Shown: piece by piece, positions 7,721 to 13,483 of the stretch
Layout: each line of letters opens with the position of its first letter
How positions within the stretch are numbered: the first letter of the stretch is position 1
Assembly (NCBI GenBank): GCA_002413355.1
Contig: DHWV01000055.1
Coordinates: forward strand, 3,177 to 16,659
Length of the DNA stretch: 13,483 bases
Source: Desulfobulbaceae bacterium UBA5173
Lineage (GTDB): Bacteria > Desulfobacterota > Desulfobulbia > Desulfobulbales > Desulfobulbaceae
Direction: 5' to 3'
Notes under the pieces: model-generated
The model's input: the letters and a program-made list of their open reading frames with translations, nothing else
Databases searched by the model: none
Told to the model about the DNA's origin: nothing
Translations under genes and position numbers: made by a program

Positions 7721-8008
7721 TCATTCTGGCGGAATCGGGCGGAGCAGTAACCGTGTTCCACGGCTGATTTTTTGCGCAGCGTAAATCGTATCCGTTTCCT
7801 TGTCAAAGAGTTTGTTGTGTGGCGGCAGGATGGCCAGCAGGCTGCTGATGACAGTCGAAACAACTTCAACATGTTGCGCTGTAATCATGGACAAGGCGTA
7901 CGAAGGGGATGAAACAAGAAATCTGGTCGCCCAATTGGGCTTTTCTCGCGTTGTGCCGCCCAAAAAAAAGCTGCAATGAGCCTTGGGTGCACAAAAGGAA
8001 CCATACAA
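7721..8008 (-). CDS. Doubtful small ORF upstream of dacB
   Basis: This is an open frame of 95 codons with no family I recognise. The N-terminal part looks like translated intergenic DNA. The C-terminal part (from an internal ATG at 7888, 55 residues) has more protein-like composition, but neither start has a convincing ribosome site. Its TGA is 21 nt before the dacB GTG and in the same frame. It could be a small gene co-transcribed with dacB, the decayed 3' end of an older gene, or chance. Nothing indicates a membrane segment or catalytic motif. Confidence 0.22.
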   Translation of the reverse strand: MYGSFCAPKAHCSFFLGGTTREKPNWATRFLVSSPSYALSMITAQHVEVVSTVISSLLAILPPHNKLFDKETDTIYAAQKISRGTRLLLRPIPPE

Positions 8009-8197
8009 AAAAACGCAATGAAATTGATTAGATACTTAGAAGATTGAAGGGTGCCAGTCGTGTGTTCACTCGATTCGACAAACTTGATTGCATGTTTATG
8101 GGCTTCGTCGTTTTCGCTTTGATCGTTATCGCAATCAAACGGTGTTAACAGGCGAGGGAAGGCCCGCCCTGCTTTTTTGTTGGAAAAAGCGGCGGGG

Positions 8198-8206
8198 TGG
8201 TATATC
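8198..8206 (+). promoter_or_regulatory. Possible extended -10 promoter for rlmKL
   Basis: TGG followed by TATATC forms an extended -10-like element 64 nt before the rlmKL ATG. A weak TTGGAA lies upstream with a short 15-nt spacer. This is the best promoter candidate in front of rlmKL but remains weak. Confidence 0.25.
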
Positions 8207-8270
8207 TTTTCTCCTGCCTGCCGAGTTCCTTCCGGCTTCCCGTCATCAACTTTATTCGCTCACACCTGCC

Positions 8271-10469
8271 ATGACCGCCGTCCGCTCACGCCCGAAAAAG
8301 ACTGAAACCTTTCATTTTGCCGCCACCTGTGGAGCCGGGCTGGAGGACTTGGTCAGAGACGAGATCATCGCCTTTGGCGGCGCAGAGGTGCTGACCTCGC
8401 CCGGCGCGGTGCGCTGGCAGGCCTCGACGCTGGAATCCGCTTACCGAGCCTGCCTTTGGTCGCGCTTCGCTTCCCGCATTCTCATCCAGATTGCCGAGTT
8501 TACGGCCGCCGACCCGGAACGCTTGTACGCCGAAGCCGTCAAAATTGACTGGACGAACCATTTCACGATTAAGAATACTTTTGCGGTGAGCTGCACGCTG
8601 GTCAACTCGGTGCTTGGCCACAATCAGTATGCGGCTCTGAAGGTCAAAGACGCAATCGCTGACGGCTTCCGCAACAGAACCGGCAGGCGGCCTGACGTGG
8701 ATCCGCAGGAGCCGGACATCCGCATCAACCTGCATGTGGAAGGCACAGCGGCGGTGCTGTCGCTTGATTTGTCCGGCGAGAGCCTACACCGGCGAGGCTA
8801 CCGTGAGGACGGCGGCGAGGCTCCGCTGAAGGAGAGTCTGGCGGCGGCCATTGTCCATCTGGCTGGAGTTCGGCCCGGCATGGATGCGGATTCCTGCCTG
8901 CTTGATCCAATGTGCGGCTCCGGCACCTTGCTGATCGAATCAGCTCTGATTCTTGGCGATTCTGCGCCCGGCTTGCTCCGCGAGCGGTTCGGCTTCATGG
9001 CCTGGCAGGGGCACAATCCCAAGCTCTGGGAAAAACTGACCGCCGAGGCGTTGGAACGCGAGGACGAGCTGGCCGACAGCGACTGGCCGCATCTGATCGG
9101 CTATGATGCCGACCCCAAGGCCGTGGCGGCAGCCCGGAAAAATATTGCCAATGCAGGGCTGACCGACCGGATCACGATCAAGCAGCGGCAGCTTGCCCAG
9201 CTTCAGCCGCCGACAGAGCAGGGCTTGCTGTTCACCAATCCGCCCTATGGCGAACGGCTGTCAGAGAAAGAGGCCGCCAAATACCTCTACCGTTGCTTGG
9301 GCCGTATCTTCCGTGAACACTTTGCAGGCTGGCGACTGGGTTTCTTCACCGCCAACCCGGACTTGGCCGACATGCTCGGCTTGTCGTGGCAGGAGCGGCA
9401 TCGGCTATATAACGGCCCGCTCAAATGCCGCCTGCTGACTGCAACATCGCCAGGCGGAAGCGGCCCGGAACCGCATGTCTGGACGCTGGGCGAGACCAAC
9501 CCGGACTTGCCCGCCCAAGATTTCAGCAACCGCCTGCGCAAGAACTGCCAGTCACTGTTTCCGTGGGCCAAGGAGAACGGCATCACCTGCTTCCGGGTCT
9601 ATGATGCGGACATCCCGGAATTCAATGTCGCGGTTGATCTCTACGAGCAATGGGTGCATGTGCAGGAATACGCCGCACCCGCCAGTGTCGCGGCGGACAA
9701 AGCCGAGGAGCGGTTCAACCAAGCCTTGCAGGCGATCCGGCATCTGTTGAACGTGCCGCATTCGCAGATTTTCATCAAGAGCCGGGAGCGGCAGCGCGGC
9801 AAAGAGCAGTACCAGAAAGAGGGGGAAATTGGCAAGCTGCATGAGGTGCATGAGGGCGGCTGCCGCTTTCTGGTCAACTTCACCGATTACTTGGACACTG
9901 GCCTTTTTCTGGATCACCGCAAGACGCGGGCTATGCTGGCCAGTCTGGCGCAGGGCAAGGCCTTCCTCAATCTCTTCGCCTACACCGGCTCGGCCACCGT
10001 TTATGCGGCAACAGGCGGAGCGGTTTCGAGCAAATCGGTTGATCTGTCAGAGAAATACCTGCTCCGCGCTCAGGCCAATCTTTCGCTGAACGGCTATGGC
10101 GGCTCGCTGCATCAGTTTGTTGAGGACGACTGTATGGGTTGGCTGCGTGCCTGCCGTGAGCGGTACGGTCTGATCTTCGTTGATCCGCCCACCTTTGCCA
10201 ACTCACGGCACAAAAATTTGGTCTTTGATGTCCAAAAAGATCACTCAGAGCTGCTGCGGCTGGCCATGCAGCGGCTGACAAAGGACGGCGTGCTGATTTT
10301 CTCCACCAACTTCCGCAAGTTCAAGTTTGACGCGACGTTAGCCGAGGAATTTGCTGTCCGGGAAATCACCGCCAGCACTGTGCCCCGTGACTTTGCCGAC
10401 AGCAGGCCGCACCGCTGCTGGCAGTTTAGCCATGCACGCGGCGAGGAGCGGACAGGTGCTGCCGAGTGA
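8271..10469 (+). CDS. rlmKL: Bifunctional 23S rRNA methyltransferase RlmKL (m2G2445 / m7G2069)
   Basis: This 732-residue fusion is close to E. coli RlmKL (702). The N-terminal half is RlmL: a THUMP region (about 60-165), then a Rossmann methyltransferase with SAM motif DPMCGSGTL (212-220) and catalytic NPPYGERL (323-330). The C-terminal half is RlmK: SAM motif NLFAYTGSATV (567-577) and VDPPTFANS (637-645). By homology the halves make m2G2445 and m7G2069 in 23S rRNA during large-subunit assembly in the cytoplasm. I chose the ATG at 8271 because the homologous sequence begins soon after it. The frame is open back to a TTG at 8088, but that extension looks non-coding. No strong ribosome site precedes the ATG. 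The 3' end overlaps the Nudix gene by 14 nt, implying co-transcription. Confidence 0.93.
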   Translation: MTAVRSRPKKTETFHFAATCGAGLEDLVRDEIIAFGGAEVLTSPGAVRWQASTLESAYRACLWSRFASRILIQIAEFTAADPERLYAEAVKIDWTNHFTIKNTFAVSCTLVNSVLGHNQYAALKVKDAIADGFRNRTGRRPDVDPQEPDIRINLHVEGTAAVLSLDLSGESLHRRGYREDGGEAPLKESLAAAIVHLAGVRPGMDADSCLLDPMCGSGTLLIESALILGDSAPGLLRERFGFMAWQGHNPKLWEKLTAEALEREDELADSDWPHLIGYDADPKAVAAARKNIANAGLTDRITIKQRQLAQLQPPTEQGLLFTNPPYGERLSEKEAAKYLYRCLGRIFREHFAGWRLGFFTANPDLADMLGLSWQERHRLYNGPLKCRLLTATSPGGSGPEPHVWTLGETNPDLPAQDFSNRLRKNCQSLFPWAKENGITCFRVYDADIPEFNVAVDLYEQWVHVQEYAAPASVAADKAEERFNQALQAIRHLLNVPHSQIFIKSRERQRGKEQYQKEGEIGKLHEVHEGGCRFLVNFTDYLDTGLFLDHRKTRAMLASLAQGKAFLNLFAYTGSATVYAATGGAVSSKSVDLSEKYLLRAQANLSLNGYGGSLHQFVEDDCMGWLRACRERYGLIFVDPPTFANSRHKNLVFDVQKDHSELLRLAMQRLTKDGVLIFSTNFRKFKFDATLAEEFAVREITASTVPRDFADSRPHRCWQFSHARGEERTGAAE
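10443..10448 (+). promoter_or_regulatory. Ribosome binding site deciding the Nudix start
   Basis: GAGGAG inside the end of rlmKL lies 7 nt before the GTG at 10456. It favours that start over the ATG at 10432, which has no ribosome site. Confidence 0.55.
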
Positions 10470-10953
10470 GGAGATTGTCCAGATTGTTGATGAGCACGAC
10501 CGAGAAATTGCCGCTGTCAGCCGAAAATTGATGCGCGAGCAGCGGCTTATCCATCGGGCCTGTTACATCCTCGTCTTCAATGCCGCCGGAGAGCTGTTCA
10601 TCCAGAAGCGTACCCAGAACAAGGACATGTATCCGGGTTATTGGGACGTGGCCGCTGGCGGAGTTGTTCTCGCTGGCGAGAGTTACGAGGAGTCAGCAGA
10701 GCGTGAGCTAGCCGAAGAGCTGGGTGTGCGCGGCAAGCTGGAGCTGCTCTTTGACCAATATTATGAGGACGAAAACAACCGGGTCTGGGGTCGAATTTTC
10801 CGCTGTGTTCACGAAGGCCCATTTGTCCTTCAGGCGGAGGAGGTAGAGTTTGGCCAGTTTCTACCGCCAGCCGTGGTGCTTGAACTAAGCAGCCGGGAGC
10901 ACTTCACGCCTGATGGGTTGCTTGTGCTGCGGCGGATGATGCCGCCAGGCTGA
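10456..10953 (+). CDS. yfcD: YfcD-like Nudix hydrolase
   Basis: This 165-residue protein has a perfect Nudix box (G-x5-E-x7-RELAEELGV, residues 69-91), the Mg-binding helix that cleaves nucleoside diphosphate-linked substrates. Segments around it, including the EIVQIVDEHD start, the RVWGRIF stretch and EGPFVLQAEEV, resemble E. coli YfcD (180 residues) as I remember it. They also fit the wider isopentenyl-diphosphate isomerase-like Nudix branch. The physiological substrate of YfcD is not established. I chose the GTG at 10456 because GAGGAG precedes it by 7 nt. An in-frame ATG at 10432 would add 8 residues but lacks such a site. The gene overlaps the end of rlmKL by 14 nt in another frame and is convergent with the MepK-like gene, with 16 nt between their stops. 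Confidence 0.87.
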   Translation: MLPSEEIVQIVDEHDREIAAVSRKLMREQRLIHRACYILVFNAAGELFIQKRTQNKDMYPGYWDVAAGGVVLAGESYEESAERELAEELGVRGKLELLFDQYYEDENNRVWGRIFRCVHEGPFVLQAEEVEFGQFLPPAVVLELSSREHFTPDGLLVLRRMMPPG

Positions 10954-10969
10954 TGGATAGAGCTTGCGG

Positions 10970-11518
10970 CTACCAGATGCGGAATTTTCCCGTGTCAATG
11001 TGAACAAAATCGGAGGAGGCATAGTAGCCCACGCCACCTGCTTCCAAAGCGACGGCGCAGTCGCGCACCATGCGCGTGTTTTTGCCGGTCAGGCGGATAT
11101 CTATCGCTTGGCCGGACATATGCAGGCTGCGACCGGCCACGCCGCTGCTTTTGTCGCGCAGCTCTTGGTTGGTCTGAGGGGAGCGGTAGGCGGAGATGAT
11201 CTCATAGGTGCTGCGGCAGCCAATTTCCTGCTGAATCTGCCAGAGGATGTCCAGCACCTCCGGGTCAATCGGATGCACTTCGCTGGTGCGAAAATCACGA
11301 AGATATCTGTTGATCTGATACAGGGCCTTGGGGTCGTAGAGGCCTTTGCGGACGTAGGTGATGTCGAGGCATTCGCGGGTGTGCGTATGATAGAACGCCA
11401 GATTTCTGCTGTTTTTTTCAACGCGGGAGGAAGCGGCAAGGACAGGGGCAGCCTGCGTGGCAAGCATTCCAACGGCAGCCTTTGCGCCGAAGGCAAGAAA
11501 AGAACGTCTGTTCATCAT
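10970..11518 (-). CDS. mepK: MepK/YcbK-like (DUF882, M15-type) Tat-exported murein endopeptidase
   Basis: This encodes 182 residues, the same length as E. coli YcbK/MepK, a zinc endopeptidase cutting mDAP-mDAP (3-3) cross-links. The N-terminus has a twin-arginine signal (NRRSFLAFG, R4-R5) with a hydrophobic stretch and a likely cleavage after VLA (about 28), so export of a folded metalloprotein by Tat is expected. The domain shows AYRSP (110-114), the zinc-site pattern SLHMSGQAID (H133, D140) and GVGYY...FVHIDTG (H173). These are the M15-type ligands expected of an active enzyme. Two adjacent ATGs (11518 and 11515) could start it, with a GAGAG site a few bases upstream. A near-consensus promoter lies about 134 nt upstream. 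Specificity for 3-3 cross-links is inferred from homology; an M15 D,D-peptidase is the alternative. Confidence 0.86.
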   Translation of the reverse strand: MMNRRSFLAFGAKAAVGMLATQAAPVLAASSRVEKNSRNLAFYHTHTRECLDITYVRKGLYDPKALYQINRYLRDFRTSEVHPIDPEVLDILWQIQQEIGCRSTYEIISAYRSPQTNQELRDKSSGVAGRSLHMSGQAIDIRLTGKNTRMVRDCAVALEAGGVGYYASSDFVHIDTGKFRIW

Positions 11519-11651
11519 GGCAGTCTCTCATTCTGGATCAGGACGCAGAACAAAGCAAAGCGCAAAACAATCGACAAAGACGGCTCTGCTGCTGCGGTCT
11601 GATAAAAATTTTTAAACGATATAAAAAACGGAATATGACCTGATAGGGTTT

Positions 11652-11680
11652 ATTAAACAGAATATTCTGCCGTCTGTCAA
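11652..11680 (-). promoter_or_regulatory. Near-consensus sigma-70 promoter of mepK
   Basis: On the minus strand TTGACA (11680-11675) is a perfect -35 box. It is followed by a 17-nt spacer and TTTAAT (11657-11652), which matches the -10 consensus at five of six positions. Transcription should start near 11645, giving a leader of about 127 nt before the mepK ATG. This is the strongest promoter seen in the window. Confidence 0.7.
11658..11669. promoter_or_regulatory. 12-bp palindrome in promoter spacer, candidate operator
   Basis: CAGAATATTCTG is a perfect palindrome lying entirely between the -35 and -10 boxes of the mepK promoter and directly touching the -10 box. A dimeric regulator bound there would block or remodel RNA polymerase binding. 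A palindrome of this length is expected a few times by chance in a window of this size, so its position, not its existence, is the evidence. I cannot name the regulator. Confidence 0.35.
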
Positions 11681-11709
11681 CCTCCCTTGAGAAGGATAGA
11701 GGTGCGACA

Positions 11710-11856
11710 ATGAGGGACAGTTTCTCTGAAATTAAACAACACGCCTTTTCTTTCCACCCGGCATATCTGTTGTTTTCGTTTCGCCAAGTCAGTAACAACG
11801 CTCTCGCATTCGACGTTGTCGGTGCCCCGCCGCTCCACTTTTCTTCCAGCCTATAG
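11710..11856 (+). CDS. Possible 48-residue small ORF upstream of gyrB
   Basis: An ATG at 11710 preceded by AGAGG with a 7-nt spacer opens a 48-codon frame ending in TAG at 11856. The product has no recognised domain, signal or membrane segment. It is in the same orientation as gyrB and ends 135 nt before it, upstream of the gyrB -10 candidate. It may be a small gene or chance. Confidence 0.2.
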   Translation: MRDSFSEIKQHAFSFHPAYLLFSFRQVSNNALAFDVVGAPPLHFSSSL

Positions 11857-11902
11857 CATCCCACGCGAAACAGGAGATTTTTTCCCGTTTTCAGCAGAAA
11901 TA

Positions 11903-11911
11903 TGGTATGAT
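11903..11911 (+). promoter_or_regulatory. Extended -10 promoter candidate for gyrB
   Basis: TGG followed by TATGAT (11906-11911) is an extended -10 element with five of six consensus bases in the hexamer. No good -35 box is seen at the standard spacing, which is acceptable for extended -10 promoters. It would give a leader of roughly 75 nt before the gyrB GTG. Confidence 0.45.
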
Positions 11912-11976
11912 GAGCCGCTTCCGGCAGGATGCGGCGCGTCGCATCGCAACTCTGCCGTTTTCCGTATAAATTCTTC

Positions 11977-11984
11977 AGAGAAGG
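11977..11984 (+). promoter_or_regulatory. gyrB ribosome binding site
   Basis: AGAGAAGG lies 7 nt before the GTG at 11992 and supports that codon as the gyrB start. Confidence 0.65.
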
Positions 11985-11991
11985 CAAGCAA

Positions 11992-13483
11992 GTGAGCGAA
12001 CAGGAAAACTCGTCCTACGGGGCGGATCAGATCAAGGTTCTTGACGGGCTTGAGGCGGTACGCAAGCGTCCGTCCATGTATATCGGCAACACTGCGGAAG
12101 AGGGGCTGCATCACCTGATTTACGAGGTGGTTGATAACTCCATCGACGAGGCATTGGCCGGCTGCTGCGACCGGATCAGGGTGATCCTCCTCGAAGACGG
12201 CTCCTGCTCGGTGGAGGACAACGGGCGCGGTATTCCGGTGGACAAGCATCCCACTGAGAACATGACTGCGCTCGAATTGGTCATGACCACCCTGCACGCA
12301 GGCGGCAAATTTGACCATTCTTCGTACAAGGTTTCCGGTGGACTGCACGGCGTGGGTGTGTCCGTGGTCAATGCCCTCTCTACCCATGTGACCGCTGACG
12401 TGCGGCGCAACGGCAAGCTCTACCGACAGACCTTCTCCTACGGTGCCAAGACCAGTGAGCTGGAAGTGGTCGGCACGAGCGAGCATACCGGCACCACCAT
12501 CACCTTCAAGCCAGACCCGGAGATATTTACCCAAACGGTTACCTTCAAATACGAGATTGTCCTTAATCGGCTGCGTGAGCTGGCCTTCCTTAATCGGGGC
12601 ATTCATATTTCTCTGAAGGACGAGCAGAGCGGGGCTGAGGATTTGTTTCATTACGAAGGCGGCATCCTTGAGTATGTCGAGCATCTCAACCGCAACCGCA
12701 CCCCGATTCACCCGCAGCCGATCTTTCTCGAAGGCGAGCAGGAGCAGGTGCAGGTTGAGGTCTGTCTGCAATATGTTGACAGCTACACCGAGCGGCTATC
12801 CTCCTTTGTTAACAACATCAACACCCGCGAGGGCGGCTCACATGTGGCGGGCTTTCGCGCCGCGCTGACTAAGTGCATCAACAAGTACGCCACCGACGAC
12901 ATTGTGCCCAAGCACATGAAGGAGAAGATGGAGGGCGACGATGTGCGCGAGGGACTGACCGCGATTATCTCGGTGCGGGTGCCGAATCCGCAGTTCGAGG
13001 GCCAGACCAAGACTAAGCTCGGCAACTCTGAGGTGAAGGGGATTGTCGCTTCCATCTGCACAGAGCAGCTTGGTGATTACTTGGAGCGCAACCCGCAGGT
13101 GGCGCGGCAGATTCTCAGCAAGGCAGTTGAGGCGGCCCGGGCCAGAGAAGCGGCGCGGAAGGCGCGGGATTTGTCGCGCAAGAAGGACGGCATCTCTCTG
13201 CTGATGGCGGGCAAGCTGGCTGAATGCCAGTCAAAGAATCCGGCAGAGCGTGAGCTGTTTCTCGTTGAGGGAGATTCGGCCGGAGGTTCGGCAAAGCAAG
13301 GCCGCGACCGCTCCATTCAGGCCATTCTTCCCCTGCGCGGCAAGATCATGAACGTGGAAAAGGCCCGCTTTGACAAGATTCTCGACTCCGAGGAGATCAA
13401 GCAGCTCATCGCCGCAATGGGCACCGGCATTGGGCGAGAGGAGTTTGACGCGAGCAAACTGCGCTACCACAAAATCATCATCA
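11992..13483 (+). CDS. gyrB: DNA gyrase subunit B (partial, runs off the right edge)
   Basis: The window holds 497 codons of gyrB, out of roughly 800 in a typical protein. The ATPase subunit of gyrase introduces negative supercoils with GyrA. The GHKL ATP site is visible: YEVVDNSIDEA (44-54, catalytic Glu 45 and Mg-binding Asn 49), EDNGRGIP (75-82) and the GGLHGVGVSVVNALS lid region (117-131). A transducer domain follows, then the start of TOPRIM with EGDSAGG (426-432; catalytic Glu 426). The sequence ends just before the expected DxD of TOPRIM. The type II pattern and N-terminal spacing favour GyrB over ParE, although ParE cannot be fully excluded without the C-terminal part. The start is GTG with a good ribosome site. 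No dnaA, dnaN or recF precedes it; the neighbour is a divergent mepK. Confidence 0.95.
   Translation, partial: MSEQENSSYGADQIKVLDGLEAVRKRPSMYIGNTAEEGLHHLIYEVVDNSIDEALAGCCDRIRVILLEDGSCSVEDNGRGIPVDKHPTENMTALELVMTTLHAGGKFDHSSYKVSGGLHGVGVSVVNALSTHVTADVRRNGKLYRQTFSYGAKTSELEVVGTSEHTGTTITFKPDPEIFTQTVTFKYEIVLNRLRELAFLNRGIHISLKDEQSGAEDLFHYEGGILEYVEHLNRNRTPIHPQPIFLEGEQEQVQVEVCLQYVDSYTERLSSFVNNINTREGGSHVAGFRAALTKCINKYATDDIVPKHMKEKMEGDDVREGLTAIISVRVPNPQFEGQTKTKLGNSEVKGIVASICTEQLGDYLERNPQVARQILSKAVEAARAREAARKARDLSRKKDGISLLMAGKLAECQSKNPAERELFLVEGDSAGGSAKQGRDRSIQAILPLRGKIMNVEKARFDKILDSEEIKQLIAAMGTGIGREEFDASKLRYHKIII

Larger units (their letters stand above)
7700..8270. other. Divergent intergenic region between dacB and rlmKL
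   Basis: Apart from the doubtful small ORF at 7721-8008, this 571-bp stretch has no supported gene. It contains a perfect 12-bp palindrome, GCCCAATTGGGC (7929-7940), and a short hairpin CCGTG-TTC-CACGG (7751-7763) followed by TTTTTT (7768-7773). It also has a weak inverted repeat TTTGAT/ATCAAA (8118-8139). The rlmKL frame stays open back to a TTG at 8088, but that extension does not resemble the RlmL N-terminus. Confidence 0.5.
11519..11991. other. Divergent intergenic region between mepK and gyrB
   Basis: This is a 473-bp AT-richer gap. It holds the minus-strand mepK promoter with a palindrome in its spacer (11652-11680), a possible 48-codon plus-strand ORF (11710-11856), an extended -10 for gyrB (11903-11911) and the gyrB ribosome site. 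Minus-strand open frames across the right part overlap these signals and look like chance. Confidence 0.6.

Noticed and set aside
7751..7773. Hairpin CCGTG-TTC-CACGG followed by a T-run on the plus strand
   Set aside because: No plus-strand gene ends upstream of it; on the minus strand it lacks a T-run. Probably chance.
7929..7940. Perfect palindrome GCCCAATTGGGC
   Set aside because: A 12-bp palindrome is expected a few times in a window of this size, and no promoter or gene boundary is aligned with it.
8088..8270. TTG-initiated 61-residue N-terminal extension of RlmKL
   Set aside because: It has no resemblance to the RlmL N-terminus; the protein of expected length begins at the ATG at 8271.
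10931..10970. GC-rich inverted repeats (GGCGG/CCGCC and GCCGC/GCGGC) between the convergent Nudix and mepK stops
   Set aside because: No T-run follows on either strand and the arms lie partly in coding sequence, so an intrinsic terminator is not supported.
10964..11602. Plus-strand open frame of 212 codons opposite mepK
   Set aside because: It is antisense to the well-supported MepK-like protein, with no ribosome site or known domain.
11851..12771. Long minus-strand open frame of 306 codons opposite gyrB
   Set aside because: It covers the gyrB promoter and the conserved GyrB ATPase domain in antisense, with no recognisable domain.

Overview
The window reads as an ordinary chromosomal segment of a Gram-negative bacterium, moderately GC-rich by eye and densely coding. 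Periplasmic peptidoglycan enzymes, a SPOR-domain protein and Tat/Sec signal peptides point to a diderm. The GyrB sequence and gene mix look most like Desulfobacterota (Desulfobulbales-type sulfate reducers and relatives). That placement is an impression from memory of protein families, not a search result.

Layout, left to right. Positions 1-155 are AT-rich with no supported gene. A leftward set follows: a DUF4139-family exported protein (1252-2682), a GT2 glycosyltransferase abutting it (574-1251), and a small DUF2304-type membrane protein (156-554). Reading right from a divergent intergenic region is a three-gene, tightly spaced unit: an ExeA/DamX-like AAA ATPase with one membrane segment and a C-terminal SPOR domain (2943-4667), a LivF-type ABC ATPase without its permeases (4676-5383), and a Gfo/Idh/MocA oxidoreductase (5387-6397). 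Convergent to it is a PBP4/DacB-type D,D-carboxypeptidase (6422-7699, minus), preceded by a doubtful small ORF. Next come rightward rlmKL, a fused 23S rRNA methyltransferase (8271-10469), and an overlapping YfcD-like Nudix hydrolase (10456-10953). Convergent to these is a MepK/YcbK-like Tat-exported murein endopeptidase (10970-11518, minus). After a 473-bp divergent intergenic region, gyrB starts with GTG at 11992 and runs off the right edge.

Functionally, several genes concern the cell envelope: the DacB and MepK peptidoglycan hydrolases, the SPOR protein that should bind denuded glycan, a glycosyltransferase with its membrane partner, and a nucleotide-sugar-type dehydrogenase. The rest are housekeeping (rRNA modification, Nudix, gyrase). 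I found no CRISPR, tRNA, rRNA, complete mobile element or defence island. The best regulatory signal is a near-consensus sigma-70 promoter (TTGACA-N17-TTTAAT) upstream of mepK, with a perfect 12-bp palindrome between its two boxes. I did not find a clearly undescribed system. The observations worth follow-up are the ATPase-SPOR/orphan LivF/oxidoreductase operon, the palindrome-bearing promoter, and some start-site and small-ORF questions.
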